Source: Thermococcus onnurineus NA1 (GTDB lineage: Archaea > Methanobacteriota_B > Thermococci > Thermococcales > Thermococcaceae). From it: a DNA stretch of 64,000 bases. The notes under the pieces were generated by a model. The model saw only the letters and a program-made list of their open reading frames with translations, did not search any database and was not told where the DNA came from. The DNA lies in NCBI RefSeq assembly GCF_000018365.1, contig NC_011529.1, positions 1,364,001-1,428,000 of the forward strand, written 5' to 3'. The translations under genes were made by a program, and so were the position numbers. Below are positions 25,443-35,917 of this stretch, in pieces. Position 1 is the stretch's first letter, and the number at the start of each line of letters is the position of its first letter.

Positions 25443-26150
25443 ATGCTGACCGTCGAAAGGGTTATTGAGCACTACTTTGCCGTCGTGATCATCGTTGGGG
25501 GTCTCAGCCTCCCCTTGGGGATAAAACATACACTGAGAGCCTGGCGGACACTTCCAGAAGTCGGGTGGAGGGGCAGAAGCTTTGGAATGGGACTTCTGGC
25601 ATTGGTACTTGCATCATTCCTCGAGCTCCCCATTCTTCTCCTTGAGAGCTGGCTGGCTCTGGCTTTTACAGCAGGCCTCGTCGAGGAGACTATCAAACTC
25701 CTCCCGCTGGGATTCTTCAGAGACTCCCCTGGATGGGAGAAGTGGAAACTCGTGATTGGAACTGGCCTCTTCCTCGGTCTTATGGAGGGCATTCTCTACA
25801 CCGCTGGGATAATCGTACTTGAGGAGGATGTATACCTGATCGGTGTTAGGGCGGTTCTCATCGGACTCCACACCGTCTGGGCAGCGATCTCGATAGGCTT
25901 CCTGCTGGGTGGAAGTGGCTGGGAAAGGTTCTACGGACTGGCCTTTTCAATGGCGGCACACACGCTCTACGACCTGCCTCCGCTGGCGGTCGTCCAAGGG
26001 CTGTCTGCCGGGGCGGTGGCAGTTCTGGGAGCGGTCTCGACAGCCTTCATGCTCGCAACTCCCATAATGGCGAAGAGAGCGGCCGAGCTGGCGCTGAAAC
26101 TCGCCCCTGAAGAAGAAAGGGAGGAGCTAGCTTCAGAATTCACTTTTTAG
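25443..26150 (+). CDS. PrsW-family intramembrane protease
   Basis: A 235-residue membrane protein with about seven helices. It shows the PrsW/CAAX-type glutamate motifs: [11 protein letters not shown] with the EE pair, [17 protein letters not shown], and HTLYDLP in the last third. PrsW-like enzymes cleave within membranes, for example anti-sigma factors in Bacillus; the archaeal substrate is unknown. It is preceded by an AT-rich promoter stretch (25386-25430). Its end overlaps the convergent DNA ligase gene by 11 nt. Confidence 0.82.
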   Translation: MLTVERVIEHYFAVVIIVGGLSLPLGIKHTLRAWRTLPEVGWRGRSFGMGLLALVLASFLELPILLLESWLALAFTAGLVEETIKLLPLGFFRDSPGWEKWKLVIGTGLFLGLMEGILYTAGIIVLEEDVYLIGVRAVLIGLHTVWAAISIGFLLGGSGWERFYGLAFSMAAHTLYDLPPLAVVQGLSAGAVAVLGAVSTAFMLATPIMAKRAAELALKLAPEEEREELASEFTF

Positions 26151-27828
26151 CCTTGAACCTCTCCTGGAACTCGTAGAGCTGGGCGATGCGCTCTATCGTG
26201 TCGGCCTCTTCAGGACTTTTATCCTCTCTCAGAGCCACGTAGCGCGGGAACCTCAGCGCAAACCCGCTCCTGTACTTCGGACTCTTCTGTATCTCCTGGT
26301 AGGTGACCTGGATGACCACCTTCGGCTCAATCTCCACGAATTTGCCCTCACCACCGATGATGAGGGGCTTGAGCATCTTGGTGAACTCAACGAGGTCTTC
26401 ATCGGTGAAGCCGCTGCCAACCTTCCCGACCGGCACAAACTCACCGCTGTGCGGGTCATAGGCCGCAACCAGGAAGGAGCCGAGCAGGTGTGCCCTCCTT
26501 CCCTCGCCCCACTCCGCCCCAATTATGACAAGGTCGAGATCTTCCATGGTGGGCTTTATCTTGAGCCACTTCTTGCCCCTGTTTCCGGGCTCGTAGACGG
26601 AATCGAGTCTCTTCGCCATGAGACCCTCATGGCCAAGTTCAAGGGCCTTCTTGTAGAACTCCTCGGCCTCCTCGACCTTCTTCGTGACCAGTTGCTGGGC
26701 AAGCTTGAGCTTTTCGCCCTCCTCGACGATTTCTTCAAGCTTAGCTCTCCTCTCGCGGAAGGGGGTGTCGATCAGGGGTTCTCCATCGACGTAGAGGACG
26801 TCGAAAAGGTTGAGCTCCAGCGGGATCTTCTCTATCATCTCTTCGATGTTGTATTTCCTCCTGAAGCGCCTGAGGACATACTGGAAGGGTCTTGGCCTTC
26901 CACCCTCACCCACAGCGACAAGCTCACCCTCAACTATCGCTTTTTCGGACTTTATGCTCGCCTTTATGGCATCAACGACCTCGGGGATAGAGCGCGTGAC
27001 GTTCTCCAGCCGCCTGGAGTAGATTACAACCCTGTCGCCGTCCTTGTGAACCTGAACTCTCGCTCCATCGTACTTTATCTCGAATGCCGCCTCGGCGCCC
27101 ATCTCGAGGAGGGCCTCCTTGACGCTCGCCGCGTTCTGGGCGAGCATCGGCCTTATCGGCTTCCCAATCTGAATGTGAACCTTCCCTAGGCCATCGTTGC
27201 CTTCGAGCTTCGCCACCTTTGCAACGTAGCCGAAGTCGCTCGTGAGCATGTAGGCACGCTCAACGAGCTCGGCTTTGACTTTGAAGGCCTCGGCTATGGC
27301 ATCGCGAAGTATGCCCTCGGCAACGCCCGTTCTCATCATGCCGAGAACGGTTCTTGCTATGTATTTACCCTCTTCCGGCTGGGCGTCCATGAAGATGTTT
27401 GCGAGGTACTTCAGCTTCCTGTCCTGGCTTCCCTCGCCACTCGCTTCGGCTATCTTAATGAAAGTCTGATAAACGCGCTTTATCGTGAGCGGCTGGCTGA
27501 AGAAGCTCTTCTGCTTCTTTTTCTTTAATGCCAAGGCAACGCTCTCGCCCAGATCTCCCGTGTCCTTGACTGAGTTCTCTATTTCCCTCTCCTGAACACC
27601 GGTTGCCATAGATACGGCCTTTATGAGGAGCTTCTCACCAACACCAAGCTCCCTCTCGTCCCAATCGGGAAAGACCTTACCAAGAATCAGGTATGGGACC
27701 ACCTCGAGAAGCTCATCTGGAGTTTTCTTCAGAAAGTCGGCCACGAACTTAGTCTTGAGCGTTTTGAGGGTAGTCTTCTCGAGCCTGCGGTAAAGGTCAG
27801 AGAGTTCAGTGTATTTCATGTCTCCCAT
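26140..27828 (-). CDS. lig: ATP-dependent DNA ligase
   Basis: Seals nicks during replication and repair. The 562-residue protein has the DNA-binding domain (1-215), the nucleotidyltransferase core with adenylation lysine K252 ([12 protein letters not shown]), motif III RRLENVT, motif IV EGELVA, motif V KWLKIKP, and the C-terminal OB domain (about 420-562). ATG 27828 follows GGTGAGC and gives the known Thermococcus length, so the four-codon longer frame is rejected. It sits 40 nt downstream of pantoate kinase. Confidence 0.97.
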   Translation of the reverse strand: MGDMKYTELSDLYRRLEKTTLKTLKTKFVADFLKKTPDELLEVVPYLILGKVFPDWDERELGVGEKLLIKAVSMATGVQEREIENSVKDTGDLGESVALALKKKKQKSFFSQPLTIKRVYQTFIKIAEASGEGSQDRKLKYLANIFMDAQPEEGKYIARTVLGMMRTGVAEGILRDAIAEAFKVKAELVERAYMLTSDFGYVAKVAKLEGNDGLGKVHIQIGKPIRPMLAQNAASVKEALLEMGAEAAFEIKYDGARVQVHKDGDRVVIYSRRLENVTRSIPEVVDAIKASIKSEKAIVEGELVAVGEGGRPRPFQYVLRRFRRKYNIEEMIEKIPLELNLFDVLYVDGEPLIDTPFRERRAKLEEIVEEGEKLKLAQQLVTKKVEEAEEFYKKALELGHEGLMAKRLDSVYEPGNRGKKWLKIKPTMEDLDLVIIGAEWGEGRRAHLLGSFLVAAYDPHSGEFVPVGKVGSGFTDEDLVEFTKMLKPLIIGGEGKFVEIEPKVVIQVTYQEIQKSPKYRSGFALRFPRYVALREDKSPEEADTIERIAQLYEFQERFKAKK

Positions 27829-27868
27829 GCTCACCACCAAGAAGAATAGGAAGTAAGGGGATAAAAGA

Positions 27869-28771
27869 CTATCCTACCCACCTGCCAACCTCGGGCTTGC
27901 CCATGAAAACATCGACGACGTCGAACGGAACTTCCAGGTCAGCGAGGATATCCCGAGCTTTTTCAACTTCTTCCGGTTTAAGGAGGGCAAAGAGACCCCT
28001 ACCAAGCATTATCATCGAGCTTGGGTTTGAGATCACTTTGTCCAGCTCTCTGGCTAGTTCAAGGAGCTCGCCGTCCAGCAAACCGGTCCTTTCGGCGAAC
28101 TCCCTCGCGAGGATCATCATGCGCTCGGGTTTAGGCTCTGCCAGAAGCTTCTCCAGGGCCTTAGAACCCTCGGCTTCTATGGCTTTGATGACGTCTCCGT
28201 CGAGAACCTCCTTGGTAGAGAGCCTCCCGAGTGGAACAACGAGAACCTTATAGTCCTCGAAGAACAGGTTATCGACCAGACCTATTCCCGGACCTCCTGC
28301 CTTAACCCGAATCTCTATCCCACCGGCGAGCTGTGCAATGACATCACCCAGGCCACCCTTGTTGATCACCTCGTGTCTGTGCGCCGTCTGCGCAGCCCTG
28401 AGCCACGTCCCACCGAAGGAGTAGCTCAGAGCCAGAGCCGTGCCCAGGGCCCCGCCGGCACTGTTGCCAAAGCCGTAGCCGTTGGGAAAGTCGAAGTACT
28501 GCCATATCTCAACCTCACCTGTGAAATCCATTGGAACGAGCTCTTCAGCGACGGAGTGGCTTATCACGGCCTCGTCCTTCTTCACAGGCTCGCCGTTGAA
28601 GGCCACGTGAATGTGCCTCTCCAGCGTTCCGGTTTCAACACTGAGAAAGACGTTCGTGCCCTTGGAGAGGTTCACACCGGCCCCCAGAGAGCCTGCTTTG
28701 AGCGGATCATCGTGAAAGCGCGGGACGAAAAAGGCTGTGATGTGGGCGGGAACGAAAGCTCTAATCAGCAT
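27869..28771 (-). CDS. Pantoate kinase (archaeal CoA synthesis)
   Basis: A GHMP-family kinase of 301 residues that phosphorylates pantoate in the archaeal route to 4'-phosphopantothenate, where pantothenate synthetase-like steps follow. The GHMP ATP motif is [19 protein letters not shown] (about residues 95-113). The N-terminal [14 protein letters not shown] and [14 protein letters not shown] are typical of the archaeal family. ATG 28771 lies behind GGAGGTGATGGTG; an ATG two codons earlier sits too near that site. Confidence 0.92.
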   Translation of the reverse strand: MLIRAFVPAHITAFFVPRFHDDPLKAGSLGAGVNLSKGTNVFLSVETGTLERHIHVAFNGEPVKKDEAVISHSVAEELVPMDFTGEVEIWQYFDFPNGYGFGNSAGGALGTALALSYSFGGTWLRAAQTAHRHEVINKGGLGDVIAQLAGGIEIRVKAGGPGIGLVDNLFFEDYKVLVVPLGRLSTKEVLDGDVIKAIEAEGSKALEKLLAEPKPERMMILAREFAERTGLLDGELLELARELDKVISNPSSMIMLGRGLFALLKPEEVEKARDILADLEVPFDVVDVFMGKPEVGRWVG

Positions 28772-28844
28772 CACCATCACCTCCAAGAAGAGTGCTCTCT
28801 CATGTTTTTAAAATTGGTGAAGGAAAGGATGGAAAAAGAGGAAA

Positions 28845-30503
28845 TCACTCCTCGGCAACGTAGATGGGCACCTTGCCGTGCGGTATGCCGTACTTCTTGC
28901 CGTACCACTCGCTGAGGACGTACCACGCACCGACGAGGAGGGCTATACCCAGCGGCAGGAGTATAACCCAGCTCGTGACTCCCAGGGCGAACAGGAGGTA
29001 CAGCACGCTGCCAATTGTCGCAACCGTGAAGGCATAGGGTATTTGGGTTGTGACGTGGTCTATGTGGTCAGAACCACTGAACATGGAGCTCATGATGGTG
29101 GTATCACTGATGGGTGAGCAGTGGTCGCCGAAGATGCTTCCGGTAAACGTGGCTCCGATGGTGGCGAAGACTATCTCATTAACCTGACCGTTGGTGAAGG
29201 CCAGGCTGAGCTGGACTCCAAGCGGAACCATTATGGCGAAAGTTCCCCAGCTAGTTCCCGTGGTAAACGCAACGAACATCGCAGAGAGGAACATTATCAG
29301 CGGCATCCATGGTCCGAGGTTCGCCCCAGAGCTGGTCGCAAGGCTGATGACGTAGTCGCCGGTTCCAACGCTTTCAGCGGCGGTTCCGAGGCTCCAAGCA
29401 AGGACGAGGATGGTGTTGGCGAAGAGCATCTGCTTCATTCCCCTGACTACTGTGTCTTCCCACTCCTCCACCGTCATTTTCCTCCTGCCCAAAAGCATTA
29501 TGCTGGCAACGACGACCATTGCGAAGGAGCCCCAGAGAAGCGCGGTGGCAGCGTCGGCCTCACGGAAGGACTCAATGAAGCTGTAGTTGAGGAAGTTGAC
29601 ACCGAACGGGTTCTCCAACTCGGTCCACCAGCCGAGATCCTGACTATATGCCTCAAGGTTGGCCGCTCCGGTGTACCAGAGGCCAAGCATGGAGACGCCA
29701 ACGAGGACAAGGAGCGGAATAACGAAGTCCCAGAGACTTCCGCCCTCATTGGGCGTGCCTAGGTCAACCTCGGTGGTCATGAGGGGCTTCGCACCGTCGC
29801 GGAGGACTTTGCCCTCAGTCCTAGCGCGATATTCTGCCTTCAGCATGGGGCCGTAGTGCCTGTGGGTGTATGCAACGATGAAAACGAGTATTATTGCCAG
29901 TATCGAATAGAACCTATAGGGCACGCTAGACAGCCAGGCGTCATAAGTTCCATAAACGATGTTGGCGTTATCAAAGCCCTTGCCTATCATGAGAAGTTCA
30001 TAGCCTATCCACGTTGAGACGAGCGCAAGACCAGCCACGGGTGCCGCGGTAGAGTCGTCTATGTAAGCGAGCATCTCCCTGGAAACCCTCATCCTGTCGG
30101 TGATGGGCCTCATGGTGTTTCCGACGACTATGGTGTTGGTGTAGTCATCGAAGAACACCAGTATACCGAGGATCCATCCGAGGATCGAGGCCCCTCTGCT
30201 GCTTTTGACCCTCCTTACCAGGGAAGCCGCCAGCGCGTGGACTGCGCCGGACTTGTAGATAAGTCCGACACCCGCACCTATCAGGAAGTTAAATATGAGT
30301 ATCCTGGCGTTCCAGTCGCTTGTAACGCTACTGACAATCCACTCCAGCGTCTGGGTGGTCCCGACTACCGGATTACCGCCGGCGACCATCACTCCACCAA
30401 TCCAGACGCCCGCAAACAGCGCCAGGATGACCCTCTTTGTCCAGATGGCTAAGATAATGGCAACCAATGGGGGCAGCAATGCCAACACACCAAAGTCCGA
30501 CAC
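28845..30503 (-). CDS. NhaC-family Na+/H+ antiporter
   Basis: A 552-residue polytopic membrane protein with about twelve to thirteen helices and NhaC-family motifs (FFDDYTNTIVVGNTMRPITD near residue 118; GDHCSPISDTTIMSS near 455). It likely exchanges sodium for protons, or carries an amino acid, at the cell membrane in a marine hyperthermophile that relies on Na+ gradients. Start is GTG 30503 with GGAGGTGA four bases away; the ATG one base upstream is out of frame. Confidence 0.9.
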   Translation of the reverse strand: MSDFGVLALLPPLVAIILAIWTKRVILALFAGVWIGGVMVAGGNPVVGTTQTLEWIVSSVTSDWNARILIFNFLIGAGVGLIYKSGAVHALAASLVRRVKSSRGASILGWILGILVFFDDYTNTIVVGNTMRPITDRMRVSREMLAYIDDSTAAPVAGLALVSTWIGYELLMIGKGFDNANIVYGTYDAWLSSVPYRFYSILAIILVFIVAYTHRHYGPMLKAEYRARTEGKVLRDGAKPLMTTEVDLGTPNEGGSLWDFVIPLLVLVGVSMLGLWYTGAANLEAYSQDLGWWTELENPFGVNFLNYSFIESFREADAATALLWGSFAMVVVASIMLLGRRKMTVEEWEDTVVRGMKQMLFANTILVLAWSLGTAAESVGTGDYVISLATSSGANLGPWMPLIMFLSAMFVAFTTGTSWGTFAIMVPLGVQLSLAFTNGQVNEIVFATIGATFTGSIFGDHCSPISDTTIMSSMFSGSDHIDHVTTQIPYAFTVATIGSVLYLLFALGVTSWVILLPLGIALLVGAWYVLSEWYGKKYGIPHGKVPIYVAEE

Positions 30504-30813
30504 ATTTTCACCTCCTGAGGTGTTTCATGCAAAGGAACACGGAGAGAATATAAAGCTTTCTGTATATCCTTTGTCGTATTGCCTTATTCTCGAAAAATTT
30601 TCTGGAACGATTCCATCCATTAAAGGCCTAGTTACTGCATTCAGGGCAAATTTTATGAATTTCTGCATTAATGAAGACTTTCAAGTACATTAATGCTCAC
30701 TAATACCATAAAAACCTTTCCCAAAAAAAAGCTTCAGAAAAGCACAACTAAACCTTAAAAGAAGGCAGAAAGGAGAAGTCACTCAGAAGAGTAATTGAGA
30801 AGTTAAGAAATTT
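30504..30813. other. 310-nt intergenic region, nhaC promoter side
   Basis: AT-rich spacer upstream of nhaC (minus strand) and downstream of the udg stop codon. A minus-strand TATA-like box GCTTTATATT (30549-30558) lies about 46-55 nt upstream of the nhaC start. The rest (30570-30810) holds A/T runs and no reading frame, hairpin or C/D box that I can support. Confidence 0.5.
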
Positions 30814-31401
30814 TCACAAAGATTCTCCAGTCAGCTCCCTCAGCTTTTGGAAATCCTTTCTAAGCTCTTCCTTCAGCGCTGGGCGGTAAAGAGCCACGGC
30901 CGGATGGTACATTGGCATTATGACGATTTTTCCAAACAGCGTGTGGGCTTCGAAGGCCTTTCCGTGGATTTTACTTATGGGTTCGACCTCGAAGCCGAAC
31001 TTCTCGAGTATGTAACGCATCGAGTGCCTCCCAAGTGGAACGATGACCTTCGGCCTTATGATGTCTATCTGCCTGTCGAGGTATGGTGAGCAGGCCTTTA
31101 TTTCATCCTCCGTAGGGTCGCGGTTGTCAGGCGGACGGCATTTGACTATGTTCGTGATGTAAACCTCATCCCTGTCCAGGCCTATTTCAGCCAGGAGTTC
31201 GTCGAGAACCTTTCCTGCCCTCCCAACAAAAGGAAGCCCCTTCTGATCCTCCCAGTAGCCAGGTGCCTCACCGACGAACATGACCTTGGCGTTATAACTT
31301 CCCGAACCGGGTACGGCGTTAGTTCTGAGCTCGCCAAGGGGACACTTCCGACAGGATTTTATTTTCTCCTCGAGCTTATTCATCAGCTCTTCCTTGCCCA
31401 T
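30814..31401 (-). CDS. udg: Type IV uracil-DNA glycosylase (Fe-S)
   Basis: Removes uracil from DNA formed by heat-driven cytosine deamination. The 195-residue family 4 enzyme has [4Fe-4S] cysteines C17, C20, C88 and C104, the catalytic motif GEAPGYWEDQKGLPFVGRAG (44-63) and the C-terminal MYHPAVAL motif. It is second in a two-gene unit behind the 119-residue conserved protein, 9 nt away. Confidence 0.95.
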   Translation of the reverse strand: MGKEELMNKLEEKIKSCRKCPLGELRTNAVPGSGSYNAKVMFVGEAPGYWEDQKGLPFVGRAGKVLDELLAEIGLDRDEVYITNIVKCRPPDNRDPTEDEIKACSPYLDRQIDIIRPKVIVPLGRHSMRYILEKFGFEVEPISKIHGKAFEAHTLFGKIVIMPMYHPAVALYRPALKEELRKDFQKLRELTGESL

Positions 31402-31410
31402 GAAAACACC

Positions 31411-31770
31411 TCAACGCTTCAGTGCGAGCGTCTTCTGGGCTAGATAAGCCTTGAGGAACTCGACCCAGGCAGTGTAGTAGCCCTTCTCATACTCGTCGCG
31501 GAACTCGTGCTCAAGGATTCCCTCAAAGTGCTCGAGCAGTTTCTCGGCCTTCTCCCGGTCATGGTCTCTTATAAGTTGGACTATCAGTGCATCAGGGTCG
31601 TTGTCTTTTATGGCGCTCATGAAACCGTTTATGGCCTTGCCATAACCCCTTCCCCACTCGTCGCTCCCGGCCATCTTCTGGAGCTTCTCAAGGTGAGCCC
31701 TGGCCTTGGTGAAGTCCCTCTTGAGGAGCGCGCGGAGGAACATCTCCATCCTCATCTCTCTCGCCGGCAT
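31411..31770 (-). CDS. Conserved helical protein upstream of udg
   Basis: A 119-residue, all-helical charged protein (LKRDFTKARAHLEKLQKM; EKAEKLLEHFEGILEHEF) of a kind seen in Thermococcales, resembling a short TPR-like bundle. No catalytic motif. The start ATG follows GGTGGTAGA. Co-transcription with uracil-DNA glycosylase suggests a repair-linked or simply convenient position; the function is unknown. Confidence 0.75.
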   Translation of the reverse strand: MPAREMRMEMFLRALLKRDFTKARAHLEKLQKMAGSDEWGRGYGKAINGFMSAIKDNDPDALIVQLIRDHDREKAEKLLEHFEGILEHEFRDEYEKGYYTAWVEFLKAYLAQKTLALKR

Positions 31771-31931
31771 TCTACCACCGCATTAAGTTTGAGCCTTGGC
31801 TTTTAACGCCTTCGCCTGCTGCCCAGACACATGCCATACCTATGAAGGAAAATCTGCATATTTACGCAAAAGTTTTTATACCTGCGGATTGGAGAAATGA
31901 CTAGAAGTTGGAGTTGAAGAGGTGAACACAT

Positions 31932-33704
31932 ATGGCCGAGAGCATTGATGAAGTACCCAGCGGCGAAAAAGAGTTCGAGCAACTCACGAAGAGGGTCAGG
32001 GACGTACTGGAGTTTCCAGAGATAACCCCTGAGGAGTTTGAGGATATGTTGAAGAATGCGAGCAGGGCCTACGGTGGGCCGCTGCCGCACAAGACGTACT
32101 CCCTCTGTCCCGAGACGAGGAAGGTTGTTCCCGCTTTGATCTGGGAGAAGGATGGAAAGGTTTGGATAACAAAGCGCTGTCCCGAGGGCCTGATCACCGA
32201 TGTTTATTATGAGAGCGTTGAGCAGTACTATCGCTTCCAGAAGTGGAGGTACGATTTCAATCTCATGAGTTTCAACGTTGAGAATTCAGGTGTCAACTGT
32301 CCCTTCGATTGTGGACTCTGCGCCAGGCACCGCTCCCACACTAGCCTGTTGAACATAGTCCTGACAAACAGATGTAATTTATCGTGCTGGTACTGCTTCT
32401 TCTATGCCAAGGAAGGCCAGCCCATCTACGAACCGACACTTGAGCAGATCCGCATGATGCTCCGCAATGCGAAGAAGGAGCATCCCATCGGGGCCAACGC
32501 CGTTCAGCTCACGGGCGGAGAGCCAACGTTAAGGAACGACCTCATCGAGATCATCAGGATAGCCAAGGAAGAGGGCTACGACCACGTCCAGCTCAACACC
32601 GATGGAATCAAGCTCGCATTTGAGCCAGAACTCGTCAAGAAGATCAGAGAAGCTGGAGTCAACACACTCTACCTGAGCTACGATGGAATGACGCCCCAGA
32701 CCAACTGGAAGAATCACTGGGAGATCCCGCTCATCTTTGAAAACGTTAGGAAGGCCGGCGGACCGGGAATAGTCCTCGTCCCGACCACCATAAGGAACGT
32801 CAACGACCACGAACTCGGTGCCATAATCAACTTCGGCCTCAACCATCTCGATATCGTCCGCGGCGTCAACTTCCAGCCAATTTCCCTCGTTGGAAGGGTT
32901 CCCAAGAAGGAGCGCCAGCGCTTCAGGATAACCATCCCAGGGGCAATAAAGCGCATAGAGGAGCAGACCAACGGCACAATAGCCATGGAGGACTGGTACC
33001 CAATACCAATTGCCGGTCACATAGCAAGGTTCTTTGAAGCCTTCACGGGAAGCAAGTACTACATGACGAGCCACTACTGCTGCGGAGCGGCAACCTACAT
33101 CTTCCTCGACAGGAAAAAGAAGAGGGTGGTGCCGATAAGCAGGTTCCTCGACGTTGAGGGCTTCGTTGAGTACCTCGAGACCAAGACTGAGGAGATAGAG
33201 AACTGGAAGCATCTTGGAAAGCTCCAGAAGCTCAAGCTCGGAGCTGAGATATTCATCAAGTTCAAGAGCTTCTACGATGAGAAGTACGCGCCAGAGGGAC
33301 TCGACGTCCTCGACCTCATAAAGAACGCCTTCATGCACGGCAACTACGACGCCCTGGGCAAGTTCCACAAAAACGCGCTCTTCCTCGGAATGATGCATTT
33401 CATGGACGAGTACAATTACGACGTTGAGAGGGTTGAGCGCTGTGTCATCCACTACGCCATGCCCGACGGAAGGATAGTGCCGTTCTGTACATTCAACGTG
33501 ATTCCGGAACTCTACAGGGACAAGGTGCAGGCACAGTTCAGCTACACCTGGGAGGAGTGGAAGACTCTACACCCGGACTGGGACTACAAGAAGGACAAGT
33601 ACGTTAGAACCAAAGAGTTCGTCGAAAAGATGAAGAACAGCGAGCTCTACAGGAAGACCTACCTCGAGATAGAGGACTACTTCGGGGTGAACACCAAGGC
33701 CTGA
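31932..33704 (+). CDS. tes: Radical SAM enzyme, probable tetraether lipid synthase Tes
   Basis: 590 residues with several cysteine sets. A zinc-ribbon-like pair is C59 and C83 with neighbours. An auxiliary CPFDCGLC occupies C123-C130. The radical SAM motif is C148-x3-C152-x2-C155 (CNLSCWYC), followed by QLTGGEPTLR. This layout matches the MJ0619-type family that joins two archaeol lipids tail to tail to make membrane-spanning tetraethers. The assignment to Tes rather than a paralogous radical SAM methylase is from memory of family features. ATG 31932 follows GAGGTGAACA, with a TATA-like TTTTTATA near 31875. Confidence 0.72.
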   Translation: MAESIDEVPSGEKEFEQLTKRVRDVLEFPEITPEEFEDMLKNASRAYGGPLPHKTYSLCPETRKVVPALIWEKDGKVWITKRCPEGLITDVYYESVEQYYRFQKWRYDFNLMSFNVENSGVNCPFDCGLCARHRSHTSLLNIVLTNRCNLSCWYCFFYAKEGQPIYEPTLEQIRMMLRNAKKEHPIGANAVQLTGGEPTLRNDLIEIIRIAKEEGYDHVQLNTDGIKLAFEPELVKKIREAGVNTLYLSYDGMTPQTNWKNHWEIPLIFENVRKAGGPGIVLVPTTIRNVNDHELGAIINFGLNHLDIVRGVNFQPISLVGRVPKKERQRFRITIPGAIKRIEEQTNGTIAMEDWYPIPIAGHIARFFEAFTGSKYYMTSHYCCGAATYIFLDRKKKRVVPISRFLDVEGFVEYLETKTEEIENWKHLGKLQKLKLGAEIFIKFKSFYDEKYAPEGLDVLDLIKNAFMHGNYDALGKFHKNALFLGMMHFMDEYNYDVERVERCVIHYAMPDGRIVPFCTFNVIPELYRDKVQAQFSYTWEEWKTLHPDWDYKKDKYVRTKEFVEKMKNSELYRKTYLEIEDYFGVNTKA

Positions 33705-33714
33705 GGTGATAGGA

Positions 33715-34020
33715 ATGACCGTGAACGGGGAAAAGAGGCTCACCAAGCTCAGCTTCAAATTCGGCAACATAGACTGGGAGATGGCAGTGGTCAAGCAGTA
33801 TGAACTCCTGAAAAACGCGGGTGTGTGGAGAGCGTTCATCAACGGCTACGCCAAGAACGGCTTTGTAGTCTTCGACGAGGAGAAGCTGAGCAGGGAGAAA
33901 CTCCTTGAAAAGCTCAAGGAGCTCGAGCCAGAAGTCGTCAGGGAGGAACACCTAACGGTTGCGGAGCTCCTGGAGTCCAGCCACTCCTGGGGCAATATAC
34001 TCGGCAGGATGGAGTCCTGA
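33715..34020 (+). CDS. Small conserved protein following tes
   Basis: A 101-residue soluble protein, mixed alpha/beta, with no cysteines or membrane segment (LTKLSFKFGNIDWEMAVVKQ at the front, a Glu-rich helical second half). I do not know a function. ATG 33715 is behind GAGGTGATAG, whose GAGG overlaps the tes stop region, so the two are almost certainly co-translated and the protein may assist Tes. Confidence 0.7.
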   Translation: MTVNGEKRLTKLSFKFGNIDWEMAVVKQYELLKNAGVWRAFINGYAKNGFVVFDEEKLSREKLLEKLKELEPEVVREEHLTVAELLESSHSWGNILGRMES

Positions 34021-34034
34021 GAGGATAAAAGAAA

Positions 34035-35483
34035 TCAGCGGAGCTCTATTCTCACTTTTCCCTTCATGTCCTCTTTTTCAAGCTCGAAGGACACTATCCC
34101 GCTGAAGGAGCTTAAGTCCAAGACGTTCTTTCCGCGTCTCAGCTCGAAGGTCTCTGCGTAAGCCCCAGATGGGGGGAGCGAGAGGTCGTACTCGTAAACG
34201 GTGAGCTTGTTGTCAGAGCTGGCGTAGAAGACTGCCCTCGGCTCAGTGTAGCCATAAAGCGGAATTCCTCCAAAAGTTCCTGCGCCGAAGTTCCTTGCCA
34301 TGCTCGGAAGGGCGAGGGGTATGGAGAAGCTCACCGCCGGGGGCCTGTCCTGGAGAATCTTCTCGTCGAGCACGACTATGTCCCTGTTCCCCGTGTCAAA
34401 TGGGGTGGCCTCGGTTGCCCCGGTATTGGGCGCGGTGTTGGTACCAAGGAGTATTTTTCCATCCACCTTCTCGATGCTCGTTATCCGTGCCCCGAAGGCC
34501 CCAACGATTTTCACCATCGGCGGGGCTATGTAAACCAGGACGCTAGGGCCGGCCACCGTGTTGGTGGTGATCCAGTTGAACTCGTCAGATGGCAGATAAG
34601 CCGCGTCGTGATAGGCGTTGAAAGCAGTCAGTATTCCACCGCCCACGTTTATCGCGTTCACCCTGAAGGGCGCGTAGAAGGTGCAGAAGTCAAAGAGCCT
34701 GAAGAATGTGAGGTCCTCTCCCATGAGCGGGTTGCCGGCAAAGAGACCCCCACGAACAAAGGCGAAGACCCTGTTGTAAGCGGAAGCCATGGCTCCAAGC
34801 TCTGCCTTTATATAGGGCCTCCCGTCGACGCTGCTTCCGGGCTTGAAGGTATTCCATTTCCCGGTTATCAAATCAAGAGCCCTTAACTCCCTCAACCCCT
34901 CCGTAAAGTTGTTGCCGATTCCAAAGAACGCCACATCATGGACGAGGGTTCCCTTCGGCGAAGGATCACCTATCAGTTCTTCCGCCCTGCCGGTTCTCCT
35001 ATCCAGAGAGTAAACGCCGAGGTTGGCGTGACCGTCCTCCCTCGCGAGCAGAAGTCTATCACCGTATGGGTCGTAGATGATATCGCTTATCTCCCCGGCC
35101 CAGTCGGTCTCATGGTGGATTGAATCCTTCCAGAGGAGCCGTATAGAGTCGTTTTCCGTATCGTAAACGTGGACGTGGGAGTATTTGTTGACGAAGCTTA
35201 TGGTACGGTTCTTGTAAACGGCCGGAGCGTGAACCCAGCCGCCGAAGTAGATGAACTCATCGACTCCCGTTACGGCGTTGTAGGTATCCCCTCCGCTCGT
35301 GGGGCCTTCCCCGACTAGGGTAAAGTCGTAGGTTTTTTCCTCGCCGTCCCTCACGAAGTGAGCCTCGGCCTCGAAGGCCAAGGTGTAGTAGAGCACGCCG
35401 TTGTAATATTTAAGGCCAAATATTCCACCACTGCCCCATTCGGGGCCGTAACGCGGGGGAAAGCGATAGTTCTTCAGCTCCAT
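34035..35483 (-). CDS. DUF2139 beta-propeller-like protein
   Basis: A 482-residue protein of the archaeal DUF2139 family, with repeated beta-strand blocks and W/Y/G-rich turns as in propellers (EISDIIYDPYGDRLLLAREDGHANLGVY). No signal peptide is seen, so it is probably cytosolic. It has no known activity. ATG 35483 follows GGTGATATT. The 3' end faces the small gene after tes. Confidence 0.8.
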   Translation of the reverse strand: MELKNYRFPPRYGPEWGSGGIFGLKYYNGVLYYTLAFEAEAHFVRDGEEKTYDFTLVGEGPTSGGDTYNAVTGVDEFIYFGGWVHAPAVYKNRTISFVNKYSHVHVYDTENDSIRLLWKDSIHHETDWAGEISDIIYDPYGDRLLLAREDGHANLGVYSLDRRTGRAEELIGDPSPKGTLVHDVAFFGIGNNFTEGLRELRALDLITGKWNTFKPGSSVDGRPYIKAELGAMASAYNRVFAFVRGGLFAGNPLMGEDLTFFRLFDFCTFYAPFRVNAINVGGGILTAFNAYHDAAYLPSDEFNWITTNTVAGPSVLVYIAPPMVKIVGAFGARITSIEKVDGKILLGTNTAPNTGATEATPFDTGNRDIVVLDEKILQDRPPAVSFSIPLALPSMARNFGAGTFGGIPLYGYTEPRAVFYASSDNKLTVYEYDLSLPPSGAYAETFELRRGKNVLDLSSFSGIVSFELEKEDMKGKVRIELR

Positions 35484-35563
35484 AATATCACCGGGATTGA
35501 ATATAGCTTCCCTCTTATTGAACTTTCGGGAGACTTTTATACCCCAGCGCCGTAGGGGAAACC

Positions 35564-35917
35564 ATGTATCGCGGGCTGGCGATAATCTTCGGCTTCTTCC
35601 TCATGGGCGAATGGCTGAGCGAAACCCTCAGTCTTTCAATCCCGGGAAGCGTTCTCGGGATGCTCCTGCTGCTCGGCGCACTTCTCAGCGGGGTGATAAA
35701 GTTAGAATGGGTCGAGAACGAAGCGGAGATCTTCGTCAGGAACATGAGCGTCCTCTTCATTCCGCCGGGAGTCGGCATAGTGACATACCTTGGCCTGATA
35801 AAGAGCCAAGTGGTGCCGATATTCGGGGCGCTTCTCATCAGCTTCATTGTAACGCTCCTGGCAACGGCGAAAACGGTTGAGTTGATAAGGGGAAGAAAAG
35901 GGGGCGATGCCGGATGA
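35564..35917 (+). CDS. LrgA/CidA-like membrane protein
   Basis: A 117-residue protein with four membrane helices of the CidA/LrgA holin-like family (SIPGSVLGMLLLLGALLSG; FIPPGVGIVTYLGLI). In bacteria such pairs affect autolysis or transport small organic acids such as pyruvate or glycolate. In an archaeon without murein, transport is the more reasonable role. It has a TATA-like TTTTATAC at 35535-35542 and overlaps the LrgB-like gene by 4 nt (ATGA). Confidence 0.85.
   Translation: MYRGLAIIFGFFLMGEWLSETLSLSIPGSVLGMLLLLGALLSGVIKLEWVENEAEIFVRNMSVLFIPPGVGIVTYLGLIKSQVVPIFGALLISFIVTLLATAKTVELIRGRKGGDAG

Noticed and set aside
32529-33452. 307-codon reverse frame inside tes
   Set aside because: Antisense shadow of a strongly conserved radical SAM gene.
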